NCBI GenBank assembly: GCA_028284495.1
Contig: JANQRP010000002.1
Location: 186,001-250,000 of the forward strand
Length of the DNA stretch: 64,000 nucleotides
DNA from: Longimicrobiales bacterium
Lineage (GTDB): Bacteria > Gemmatimonadota > Gemmatimonadetes > Longimicrobiales > Gaopeijiaceae
Reading direction: 5' to 3'
Made by a program: the position numbers and the translations under genes. Position 1 is the first letter of the stretch. Each line of letters opens with the position of its first letter. Under the pieces are notes generated by a model, which searched no databases, was not told where the DNA came from, and saw nothing but the letters and a program-made list of their open reading frames with translations. Shown here piece after piece: positions 32,172-41,107 of this stretch.

Positions 32172-35100
32172 CTAGTCTAACGGCACGTCCAGCACGGCAC
32201 CGACCTCGAGGAAGACGAGCGTACCCGTGATGCGGTCCGGGACCAGCCCGTACAGGTCCGCCACGGCCTCGCGGTAGCGTCGGATCTGGGGGGCGTAGTG
32301 CTCGAACTTCTCCTCGAGCGCCTCGGGATCATCCGGGTCGATGAGGTCGGTCTTCCAGTCGAGGATCTCGGCGCTGTAGACCTCGCCGTCCCGCTCGAGC
32401 AGCACGAACCGGTCGATGAAGCCCTCGACCATCACGTGCTCTCGGTCGTCCCGCCACAGGAACGGGAGTTCCGGCTCGACGGAGACGCCCACGTCCTCGG
32501 GGTAGCGGGTCCTGGACAGGGTCGCGAGCACGTCCGGATGGAGCATGCGCCCCCGCAGCCAGCGGGCCCACGCCTGCACGGTCTCCGGGTCTGCGGTGGG
32601 AGCCTCGCGCGCGGCGACGGCTCGCATCCGCGCGTCGTCGGAGAGGAGCGTGCCGGCCAGCGGGTCGCTCGCCGCGTCCGCGGACGCCCCGGCCGCCAGC
32701 CACTCGACCGGCTCGAGCCACGCGTGGACCACGGTCCCCTTCTCGCGCGCGGCGCTCGCTCCGTCGCCGAGCGCGAATCCGAGGTCGATGCGGTCGCCGC
32801 CCTCCTCGGATGACGGACTCCGGCGCTCGAGCATCCGGCGCCGAGGGGCGGGCGCGAAGTCGATGCGGCTCGGGGCGGCGGGGGCCGAGCCGACGCCGGA
32901 CGCGACGTACGAAGCGACGTCCGGGCCAGCGTCCGGGGCGGCGGGGTCGTCCTCCAGCACGGCATCCCAGTCGAGATCGCTCTCGGGGTGGCGCCAGAGC
33001 GGTAGCTCGGCGTCGCCGGGCGTCCACGCGTAGCCGTCCTCGAACGCCTCGGGCACGAGCCGCTCGACCAGGATTCGGGCGGGGGATCGAGCTGTGCTCT
33101 TCGCGTCGGGATCCTCCGGAACGAGCAGATGCAGGGCATGCCGAGCGCGGGTCATCGCGACGTACAGCACGCCGAGCGCGTCCCGGAGCTCGGCCTCCCG
33201 AGCCTGGGCGAGCGCGCCGGCGAGTTCGGGGTGAGCGTCGAACAGACGCCCCTGCCACGACGGCATCGACGGGAAGACGTGCGTCGGCCGGCCGTGTCCC
33301 TCCGGGCGGTACGGCACCGCGGGTGGCCCACCCCGGCCTCCCCCGAACATCGAGGCGTGCAGTTCCGGAAGCACCACGACGTCGAACTCGAGGCCCTTGG
33401 AGCGATGGATCGTCATGACTCGGACGCGCGCCTCTCCCGGCAGCTCGGCCTTCGCCTCGAGCGCTCGCCGGACGAAGGGATCCACCCGGATGCCGGCGTC
33501 GCCGGACGCATCCCACGCGTGCCCGAGCTGGACGAGCTGCCCGAGACGTTTGCGGTCGCGGGCGTCGGTCGCGTCGCGCACGCGGTCCTCGATCTCCTGA
33601 AGGGTCTCGCCGTACCCGTCCTCGACCAGCTGTCGCCGGAGCAGCCGCGAGACACGGAGCGCCCCGGCGTCGTCCGACGGGTCACGGTACGCGTACGCCT
33701 CGCCGAGCGGCCCCGAGGCCACGTGCCAGCGGGCGAGCCGGTCGGACGGATGGTCGGCCAGCCGGAGCAGCGACAGGACGGCGACGACCGCCGGCGAGTC
33801 CGCGATCTTCGTGCCGCCCTCCTCGCTCGCCGGAACGCCGCGCGCGGCGAGCTCGGTGATCACGCGCGCGACCATCCGGTTCGTCCGGGTCAGCACACCG
33901 ACCGTCGCGTGTGGATGCGCCTCGAAGAGTGCGGCGATCCGGTCCGTCGCCCATGTGACGAGGTCCGGGCCGTCGTCCGGATCCGTCTCCGGCCCGACCC
34001 AGAGCGCCACCTCACCGGGACGCGTGGACTCTCCCGGGCGGAGCGCGACGGTGTGCACCTCGAAGTCGTCGCGCCACCTTCGGGCGGGCTCCACGTCACC
34101 CGGCTCCTTCCGGATCGCCGCGGTCTCCTCGATGCCTCCGAACACGCGGTTGACGGTGTCGAGTACGGGCGCGCAGGAGCGGTAGCTGCCCGCCATCGAG
34201 TCCCGCTCGAAGCCCAGGTCGTTCCCCAGCGCGCGCAGCACGACGGGCGCCCCGCCCCGCCACCCGTAGATGGACTGCTTGGGGTCGGCGACGACGGTGA
34301 CGTGCCCGGGCTCGTCCGGGGCGGCGCGGTCGACGACGCGCCGGAGCAGCGGCGCGACCACCTGCCACTGGAGGAGCGACGTGTCCTGGAACTCGTCCAG
34401 CAGCAGCCGTTCGACGCGGCCGCCCATCCGGTACGCGAAGTCGGTCCGGCTCGTCGGCTCGCGAGCGCCCGACAGGTGGCGCGCCACATCGTCGAAGCCC
34501 AGCCTGCCCGAGCGAGCGACGCGCGCACGCCACGCCTCGTGGTACGCCTCGGCCAGCCGGCCCAGGGCCCGGCCGCGACGGGCGAGAACGTCCGCGAGAT
34601 CGCGTGCCGCCACGGCCGCCGTGTCCAGGAGGAGGGCGACGGCGCCCGGCTCGATCTCCGCGCCGCTGAAGACCGGGGTCTCGCCCGGGGCCGTCTTGAC
34701 GTACCCCTTGTAGAGTCCGCGATCGGTGAACTTCTCCCAGTTCCGGCTCCCGATGTCTTCGATCGCGTTCCGGATCGCGGTCACCCATGCCTGTCGGGGA
34801 TCGCCCGCCTTCGTCGTCGGGATCTCGAGCTCCCGCCAGCGCAGGACGAGCGCGTCGATCTCGGCGTCGAGATCGCCTTCGTCGCCGTCACGGAGTGCCG
34901 CGGCCGCGCTCCATCCGGGCCCGGACGGATCGAGCGCGGCCTGGATCTCCACCAGCGTCTCGACCGCCTCCACGAGCGACCCCTGCACCCGTCGACGCGC
35001 CTCACCCCCGTGTACCTCGCGCACGAGCTGCAGCGCCTGCCCCCGATCCCCTGCCGCGAGGACCTCGTCGAGCACGTCGGCCCGCGCGTCGGCCAGCACC

Positions 35101-35504
35101 GTCTCCTCGGCGACGCTCCATCCCGGCGGCAGGCCCAGGTCGTGCCCGAACGCGCGCGCCGTCCGCTGGAACCACGAGTCCAGCGTGCCGATCTCGAAGG
35201 TGTGGAGCTCCTGCGCCGTGGCGTGGAGGAGTGTTCGCCAGCCCCGGGCGTCGCGACTCTTCGGGGCGTCGGGAAGCTCCGCGAGCTGCTCCGAGAGGGC
35301 GGCCGCCTCGGCATCGTCGAGCGCGGCCCGCCCCATCCGGACGAGAACCCGCTCGAGGATCTCGCCCGCGGCGGCCCGGGTGAACGTGGACGCGAAGATC
35401 GCCGAGGGGGGGAAGCCGTCCGCGAGCGCCGCAATGATCCGCGAGGAGATCTGGAAGGTCTTCCCGGACCCCGCGGACGCGACGATCAGTTCCCGGCGGC
35501 TCAT
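32172..35504 (-). CDS. addA: AddA-like UvrD-family helicase-nuclease
   Basis: A 1110-residue superfamily 1 helicase with C-terminal nuclease. Walker A ASAGSGKT (residues 9-16), Walker B LLLDEFQDTSLLQWQ, motif V region VMTIHRSKGLEFDVVVLPEL and motif VI YVAMTRARHALHLLV mark a RecB/AddA-type translocase. The C-terminal nuclease shows EGFIDRFVLLE and AEILDWKTD (the D-x-K core). Together with AddB it resects double-strand breaks to allow RecA loading. It overlaps addB by 4 bases (ATGA). Sequence is shorter than Bacillus AddA but complete. Confidence 0.9.
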   Translation of the reverse strand: MSRRELIVASAGSGKTFQISSRIIAALADGFPPSAIFASTFTRAAAGEILERVLVRMGRAALDDAEAAALSEQLAELPDAPKSRDARGWRTLLHATAQELHTFEIGTLDSWFQRTARAFGHDLGLPPGWSVAEETVLADARADVLDEVLAAGDRGQALQLVREVHGGEARRRVQGSLVEAVETLVEIQAALDPSGPGWSAAAALRDGDEGDLDAEIDALVLRWRELEIPTTKAGDPRQAWVTAIRNAIEDIGSRNWEKFTDRGLYKGYVKTAPGETPVFSGAEIEPGAVALLLDTAAVAARDLADVLARRGRALGRLAEAYHEAWRARVARSGRLGFDDVARHLSGAREPTSRTDFAYRMGGRVERLLLDEFQDTSLLQWQVVAPLLRRVVDRAAPDEPGHVTVVADPKQSIYGWRGGAPVVLRALGNDLGFERDSMAGSYRSCAPVLDTVNRVFGGIEETAAIRKEPGDVEPARRWRDDFEVHTVALRPGESTRPGEVALWVGPETDPDDGPDLVTWATDRIAALFEAHPHATVGVLTRTNRMVARVITELAARGVPASEEGGTKIADSPAVVAVLSLLRLADHPSDRLARWHVASGPLGEAYAYRDPSDDAGALRVSRLLRRQLVEDGYGETLQEIEDRVRDATDARDRKRLGQLVQLGHAWDASGDAGIRVDPFVRRALEAKAELPGEARVRVMTIHRSKGLEFDVVVLPELHASMFGGGRGGPPAVPYRPEGHGRPTHVFPSMPSWQGRLFDAHPELAGALAQAREAELRDALGVLYVAMTRARHALHLLVPEDPDAKSTARSPARILVERLVPEAFEDGYAWTPGDAELPLWRHPESDLDWDAVLEDDPAAPDAGPDVASYVASGVGSAPAAPSRIDFAPAPRRRMLERRSPSSEEGGDRIDLGFALGDGASAAREKGTVVHAWLEPVEWLAAGASADAASDPLAGTLLSDDARMRAVAAREAPTADPETVQAWARWLRGRMLHPDVLATLSRTRYPEDVGVSVEPELPFLWRDDREHVMVEGFIDRFVLLERDGEVYSAEILDWKTDLIDPDDPEALEEKFEHYAPQIRRYREAVADLYGLVPDRITGTLVFLEVGAVLDVPLD

Positions 35505-38500
35505 CCGGCACTCCCCCCGCCGGTACCGTGGCGTTCACCGTCACGCGGTCCAGGCGTGACGAGTACACCCGTCCCGAGCACCCGCTCGAGCTCGTCGTCC
35601 AGGAAGCGGGCGCCCCGATCGGGATCCCACGTGAACCCGTTCGCGCGTGCCGCGCGGACCGCATCCCGTGCGGCGTCGAGGGCCGCGTCGAAGTCGGGTT
35701 GCGACCACCCGGCAACCAGCGCCGCGGTGTCCGACGTGTCCCGCGGCAGCGTGATGTAGCCGACGTCGACGGGCTCGTCCGCCCCGGGAAGCGGGCCCTC
35801 CTCCACGCCACCCCCGAGCCGTGGCACCAGCCAGCGGTAGAGGGGGAGCTGGAGATCGACCCAGCGCTCGCCCTTCAGATGCTGCTTCTCCGGCCGCGTC
35901 GCGCGGGCGCTCGTCTTGTAGTCGAAGACCGCCCACGCACCGGTGTCGATGTTGCGCTCGATGCGGTCGATGGTACCGGTCACGCGAACCGGGACGCCGT
36001 CCACGTCGAGCGGCACGCCACCCTCCGGCGCGCTCCGCTCGACCCCGACCACACGCCACCCCGCCCGGACGCGCGCGACGTGCACATCCGCGAAGGCGTG
36101 GAGCCGGGCCCGCAGCTGCTCGAGCTGAAGCTGCACCGAGACATGCGGGCGCTGACGGCGCGACACGAATCGCTCGCGGAACTCCGTGTCGAGGCGATCG
36201 TCCAGCCACCTTCGAACCCGCTCCACGTCGTCGCTGTCGTTCGCGTCGCCCCGGCCGAACGACTGGAGTACGCTGTGCGCGAACGTGCCGAACAGGAGCG
36301 GGTCCATCTCCCGCGCGTCGTCCCGTACCGCCTCTACTCTCAGGTACTTCCGGAGCGCGAAACGGTAGGGATCGGCGATGAGCCCGGCGAACTCGGTGAC
36401 GCTCAGCGCGTCGAGGACGTGGCCCGGCACGAGGGTGCGCACGGGGGGCACGGGGAAGGCCGACCGCGCCGGTTCGATGGGCGCCGCCGGGTGCCCGGGT
36501 ACGAACGCGCTCCCGGTGGCCGTGCCTTCGGCGGCGCGATCGTGAATCCGGCGGATGCGGCGGGCGACCGTCCCCTCGTCCGCTGCGAAGAGCAGCCGCG
36601 ACGGCCGGAGCGGATCGCCACGGCCGTTTCGCCGGGCCGTCACGAGCACCACGCGCTCGTCCCCCTCCACCATGGCGTGGAGCCGGTAGAGGTCGCGGGC
36701 GTACCGGGTCGCGTCGTCGACCAGCCCGAGCTTCGTGCGCAGCGCGTCGGGCAGGAAGGTGTCGCCGCGCACGGCGCGTGGCAGAGAGGGCTCGTTCACG
36801 CCGGTGACGACCTTCATCCGTGCATCGTCGGCGTGCATCTCGAGCCAGCCCAGCAGCTCGACCGCGTCGTGCTCCGTGTCCGACGGGATCGCGCCCCCCG
36901 CCGCCTGCTGGAGCATCATGCGGATCGCCGTGGAGGCGGAGACCGCGATGTCGAGGTCGGCCGGCACCGTGTCGAATGCGCGTACGGCGTCTCCGATCAT
37001 GCCGAGCGCTCGCGCCAGACCGCGGTGCGCCCGGTTCGCGTGGTCGAGGTCCTCCGATCGGTAGAGGGTCCGGAGGAGCGCGAGGACCGGCGGGGCCCAG
37101 CCACGGATCGGACGGGTCTCGGGCGCGTCGGAGAGCTCCACGAGGAGATGCTCGTCGACGTGCTCGAGAAGATCGCCTACCGCGGGGGCGTCGGTCCCGT
37201 CGCGACCGAGCGAGACGGTCGGCCGTCCCCCACGCTCGGGCATCGTGGCCGGAAGGTGCACCGCGTACCATCGGTCCATCGCCCCCAGCCAGGCGCCCTC
37301 ACCCGGCCCCGGCTCGCCCTGCGCCCTCGCCCGTTCCTGAGCCCGACGCTCCCACTCGAAGCTCCGCCGCAGCCATGCGTCCACGTCCGGGTGCCGCACC
37401 AGAGCGGCGAAGCGGTCGTACCTCCGGCCCTCCACGAAGTCGGCCACACCGGCCAGCACCCGCCACGGGGCCGTGTCCTCGATTCTCCGCCCCGCGGCGG
37501 CGCGGACGGCGACCCCGGCGGCTCCCAGGCTCTCCGCAAGCCATGGAGTGACCGATTCGTCCGGCACGCCGACCGACACGTCCTGCGCCGAGAGTGCGTG
37601 CGCGTGCTCGGCGAGGATGGCCGCCGTCGAGTCCGCCTGCTCGCTCGGGCCGTCCACCACGAGAAGCGTCGTCTCGTCGAGATCGACGGCGACGCCCCTC
37701 CACGACTCGGCGAGGACGGTGCCGAAGGGTCCGAACCGATCGGACGCATCGTCGGGCGCGTGCACGAGCGGGCGCACGCGCTCGGCGATCCGCACCAGCA
37801 TCCGGAGGGCCACCGTCGGAAGCTCGGGGACGCAGACGAGCCACACCTCTCGATCCGTGCGAACGCGGTTCTCCTCGATCGCTTCGATCCGGGCGAGGTC
37901 GGGATCCGCGAGCCGGCGGCCGCGGAGGAGGTCGGCGTACGCGTGCTGCAGGTCGGACAGAATCCTCCATCGGGGCGAATCGTCCCCGGTCAGGCCCGAG
38001 GCCGGATCACCGCACACGCGCGCGACATCCACGAATCGGTGGCCGCCGGCCGCGACTTCGTGGTGGAGGGCCTGCACGTCCTTCGCGAGCGCCGCCCACG
38101 CGTCGGCCGTGCTCAGGTCCTCGACCCGGCTCCAGATCCGCGCCAGCCGGTCGGTGGGAGCATCACGCAGGGCTCGGATCCACGCGAGGCGGCACGTGGC
38201 CGGATCGGCGACCGGCCGAACCGGCTCGAAGAGGAGCTCGGGAAGGCGGCCCGCCGTCACGACTTCGGGGGGCACGAGGCGAACGCCCCGCGCCTCCGCC
38301 ACCTCCACCAGAAGCTCCTTCAGTCGCCGACCGGCACGCCCCCCCGGCACCACCGCGATCGCCCCACGCAGGTCTGCGACACCGTCGCGCGCCGCATCCG
38401 CCACGAGCCGCGTGGCCGCGGCCGGGAGGGCGGGGCTGGACCAGCCCAGCCACGGGTCGTGGCCGGCCGAGGACGGGCCGAACAGATCGAGAGGCGGCGG

Positions 38501-38515
38501 TTCGGCGGAGTCCAT
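35501..38515 (-). CDS. addB: AddB-like nuclease subunit, apparently lacking the Fe-S cluster
   Basis: A 1004-residue partner of AddA. The N-terminal two-thirds is a degenerate helicase-like body without a recognisable Walker A lysine motif. The C-terminal PD-(D/E)xK nuclease shows LLFGTFAHSVLQSFG, GTIDRIERNIDTGAWAVFDYKTSA (D and K of the core) and the flanking QLPLYRW. In Bacillus AddB four cysteines around this domain bind an iron-sulfur cluster; here the segment that normally carries the first one reads SVTEFAGLIADPYRF and no cysteine cluster follows. That suggests a cluster-free variant. Encoded directly before addA with overlapping stop/start. Confidence 0.85.
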   Translation of the reverse strand: MDSAEPPPLDLFGPSSAGHDPWLGWSSPALPAAATRLVADAARDGVADLRGAIAVVPGGRAGRRLKELLVEVAEARGVRLVPPEVVTAGRLPELLFEPVRPVADPATCRLAWIRALRDAPTDRLARIWSRVEDLSTADAWAALAKDVQALHHEVAAGGHRFVDVARVCGDPASGLTGDDSPRWRILSDLQHAYADLLRGRRLADPDLARIEAIEENRVRTDREVWLVCVPELPTVALRMLVRIAERVRPLVHAPDDASDRFGPFGTVLAESWRGVAVDLDETTLLVVDGPSEQADSTAAILAEHAHALSAQDVSVGVPDESVTPWLAESLGAAGVAVRAAAGRRIEDTAPWRVLAGVADFVEGRRYDRFAALVRHPDVDAWLRRSFEWERRAQERARAQGEPGPGEGAWLGAMDRWYAVHLPATMPERGGRPTVSLGRDGTDAPAVGDLLEHVDEHLLVELSDAPETRPIRGWAPPVLALLRTLYRSEDLDHANRAHRGLARALGMIGDAVRAFDTVPADLDIAVSASTAIRMMLQQAAGGAIPSDTEHDAVELLGWLEMHADDARMKVVTGVNEPSLPRAVRGDTFLPDALRTKLGLVDDATRYARDLYRLHAMVEGDERVVLVTARRNGRGDPLRPSRLLFAADEGTVARRIRRIHDRAAEGTATGSAFVPGHPAAPIEPARSAFPVPPVRTLVPGHVLDALSVTEFAGLIADPYRFALRKYLRVEAVRDDAREMDPLLFGTFAHSVLQSFGRGDANDSDDVERVRRWLDDRLDTEFRERFVSRRQRPHVSVQLQLEQLRARLHAFADVHVARVRAGWRVVGVERSAPEGGVPLDVDGVPVRVTGTIDRIERNIDTGAWAVFDYKTSARATRPEKQHLKGERWVDLQLPLYRWLVPRLGGGVEEGPLPGADEPVDVGYITLPRDTSDTAALVAGWSQPDFDAALDAARDAVRAARANGFTWDPDRGARFLDDELERVLGTGVLVTPGPRDGERHGTGGGSAG

Positions 38516-38638
38516 GGGGTCGCGTGAGCGGGGCGGCGGCGGGCGTGACGCCGGGATCTCTGAAGCGGCGCCCCTATGATGTCCGGAGGCTGGGACAGCC
38601 GCCAGCGAGCGCGACGGGATGCGACGGCGCGATACGCC

Positions 38639-40504
38639 TCAGGCGCGCTCCGCCAGCTCGGCCCAGCGCTCGACGGCGGTCTCGAGTTCCGTCTCGACCT
38701 CGGTAGCCAGGGCAGTGACCGTCCGGACGTCCTCCGGGTCCCGCTGGTAGAAGTCGGGGTCGGCGAGCTGCGCGTGGAGCTCGCCGAGTCGTGCCTCGAG
38801 TGCCTCGATCCGGTCCGGCAGCTGCTCCAGCTCATACTTCTCGTTGAACCCGAGCTTTTTCGGCCCAGCCTGCGGGATCGTGGCCCCGGACGACGGCGGG
38901 CACTGCGCCGGGCGCGCGGTGACGCGCCCGTCCGCCGCCTCGGCCTCCCGCCGCTCCACCGCGCGCCGCCAGTCGGAGTAGCCGCCGACGTGTTCGCGGA
39001 CGACACCCGGGGCGGCGGCGTGGCGGCCGCCCTGGTCACCAAAGACCAGCACGCTGGTGCAGAGGTTGTCGAGGAAGTCCCGGTCGTGGCTGACCACGAG
39101 CACCGTGCCCGCGAACTCCTGCAGCCGGGCCTCGAGCAGCTCGAGTGTGTCGAGGTCGAGGTCGTTGGTGGGCTCGTCGAGCACGAGGACGTTGGCGGGC
39201 CTGGTGAAGAGCCGGGCCAGTAGGAGGCGATTCCGCTCGCCACCGGACAGCGCCCGTACGGGCTGGCGTGCGACGTCGGGGCGGAAGAGGAAGTCGCTCA
39301 GATAGCTCATGACGTGGCGACGGCGATCGCCGGTGCCGACGTGGTCGCTGCCGAAGGCGACCGCCTCGGCCACGGTCTCGTCGCCGTTCAGCTGCTCCCG
39401 GTGCTGATCGAAGTAGGCGATCCGCAGCGACGTGCCGTGCCGGACGCTTCCGGACGTCGGCTCGAGGGTCCCGAGCAGGAGTCGGAGCAGCGTCGTCTTC
39501 CCGACCCCGTTCGGCCCCACGAGCCCGACCCGGTCGCCGCGCATGATCGTCGTGGAGAAGTCACGGATGAGCAGCGGCGGCGCGGTCGCCGGGGCGGCGT
39601 CTCCGGACGGGGCGCTGGAATAGCCGAAGGAGACGTCCTCCGCGACGATCACGCGCCGGCCCGACTTCTCCGCATCCTGAATGTCGATCCGCGCCGCGCC
39701 GATCCGCGTCCTTCGCCGTGCGCGCTGCTCGCGGAGCTGCTCGAGCGCGCGGACCCGTCCCTCGTTCCGCGTCCGTCGCGCCTTGATGCCGCGGCGGATC
39801 CACGCCTCCTCCTCGGCCAGCACACGATCCTCCTCCTCCCAGCGCCGCTCCTCGGCGTCCAGGAGGGCCTCGCGCCGCTCCAGCCAGGTCCGGTAGTCGC
39901 AGTCCCACGTCGTCAGCTGGCCGCGATCGAGCTCGACGATCCGGCCGGCGACGCGCTGGAGGAAGGCGCGATCGTGTGTGATGAACAGCAGCGCACCGTC
40001 GAAGCGTCGAACGAAGTCCTCCAGCCAGAGGATGCCCTCGATGTCGAGGTGGTTGGTAGGCTCGTCGAGCAGAAGCACATCCGGCTGGCCCGCGAGCGCC
40101 CGACCGAGCAGGGCGCGTCGCTTCTGCCCGCCCGAGAGCACGTCGAACTCCGCCGAGAGGTCGATGTCCAGGATCGACCCGAGCCGGTCCACCTCGTGCG
40201 CCTCCTCGGGCGCGCCACCCGCCGACGCGGGCAGCCCCGACGCGATGAAGGCGCGCACCGATCCATGGACGCCCTCCGGTACCTCCTGGGGAAGCAGCGT
40301 CACGCGCGTGCCGGGCGGCGACACCACCCGGCCTCCGTCCGGCGCGAGCTCGCCCGCGAGGATGCCGAGGAAGGTCGACTTCCCCTCCCCGTTGCGACCC
40401 ACGAGGCCGATCCGGTCGCGCCGCTCGACGTGAAGCGTCGCGCCGTCGAGCACGGGGGGGCCGCCGAACGCCATCCGGAGGTCGTGACAGGAGAGGATCG
40501 CCAT
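38639..40504 (-). CDS. uup: ABC-F family ATPase, Uup-like
   Basis: A 621-residue cytosolic protein with two ABC ATPase domains and no membrane part. Domain 1: Walker A GRNGEGKST, signature LSGGQKRRALLGRAL, Walker B VLLLDEPTNHLD. Domain 2: Walker A GPNGVGKTT, signature LSGGERNRLLLAR, Walker B VLVLDEPTNDLD. The C-terminus (about 540-621; KLGFNEKYELEQLPDRIEALEARLGEL) is the coiled coil of the Uup subgroup, linked to DNA branched-intermediate handling and ribosome function. Start at the second ATG (40504) matches the family start MAILSCHDL. Confidence 0.93.
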   Translation of the reverse strand: MAILSCHDLRMAFGGPPVLDGATLHVERRDRIGLVGRNGEGKSTFLGILAGELAPDGGRVVSPPGTRVTLLPQEVPEGVHGSVRAFIASGLPASAGGAPEEAHEVDRLGSILDIDLSAEFDVLSGGQKRRALLGRALAGQPDVLLLDEPTNHLDIEGILWLEDFVRRFDGALLFITHDRAFLQRVAGRIVELDRGQLTTWDCDYRTWLERREALLDAEERRWEEEDRVLAEEEAWIRRGIKARRTRNEGRVRALEQLREQRARRRTRIGAARIDIQDAEKSGRRVIVAEDVSFGYSSAPSGDAAPATAPPLLIRDFSTTIMRGDRVGLVGPNGVGKTTLLRLLLGTLEPTSGSVRHGTSLRIAYFDQHREQLNGDETVAEAVAFGSDHVGTGDRRRHVMSYLSDFLFRPDVARQPVRALSGGERNRLLLARLFTRPANVLVLDEPTNDLDLDTLELLEARLQEFAGTVLVVSHDRDFLDNLCTSVLVFGDQGGRHAAAPGVVREHVGGYSDWRRAVERREAEAADGRVTARPAQCPPSSGATIPQAGPKKLGFNEKYELEQLPDRIEALEARLGELHAQLADPDFYQRDPEDVRTVTALATEVETELETAVERWAELAERA

Positions 40505-40564
40505 GGCGTACAAGCTACACGGGACCGCGCTGGACAGGACCGCCCGACGCCCCAGCCCCGCCTC

Positions 40565-40966
40565 CTACCCCCGCCGCATCCGCGCCGCCATCCGCGTGTA
40601 GCTCTCCGCCCAGATGGCCCGCTCCTCCGCCGGAAGCCTGCCCGCGGGCGTGCGGTCGAGCGCCCAGAGCATCGCCTCTCCGACCGTGCGGTAGTGCCCA
40701 GGCACCACACCGTAGCCCGCGTGACGCCGGCCGGAGTCCGCCAGAAGTCCCGCGAACCGCTCGGGGTCACGCGCCGCCTTCACCAGCTGGTCGAGCATCG
40801 CCACGAGCTTTCGACGCTGGGACTCCATCTCGGTGAGGACGAAGAGGTCCTCCAGCGTCGGATCGAGCTCGAACAACCGGCCGTAGAAGGCCTCGGCGAA
40901 CGCGGCGGCGTGCGGCGCGACGCGTGCCCAGCTGATTTCGAGGAGCTCGAGCTGATCGGTCGTCAT
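40565..40966 (-). CDS. Single-domain bacterial globin
   Basis: A 133-residue haem globin. The first half FYGRLFELDPTLEDLF and EMESQRRKL match flavohaemoglobin-like CD and E regions, with Q50 at the distal position; RRHAGYGV holds the proximal H82, and GEAMLWALD follows in helix G. No reductase domain is attached, so it is a stand-alone globin of the type thought to bind O2 or NO, or act in sensing. Divergent from the kinase gene with 141 bases between starts. Confidence 0.85.
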   Translation of the reverse strand: MTTDQLELLEISWARVAPHAAAFAEAFYGRLFELDPTLEDLFVLTEMESQRRKLVAMLDQLVKAARDPERFAGLLADSGRRHAGYGVVPGHYRTVGEAMLWALDRTPAGRLPAEERAIWAESYTRMAARMRRG

Positions 40967-41107
40967 GAGCGGCGGTGGAAGGGGGTGGGCGTCCAACCCT
41001 GAGAGGCGCGTGGACGTTGCGAATCGGCTCACCCCGACGCGCGGTGCGGGAGCGTACCCGCCGGAACGCGGGTGGCGAGGCCCGGCAACCGGCCCCAAAT
41101 ATCCTGC

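Noticed and set aside
35528..38527. 999-codon open frame antisense to addB
   Set aside because: Low-complexity Arg/Val/Glu-rich translation without domains; addB on the other strand has nuclease motifs and overlaps addA properly.
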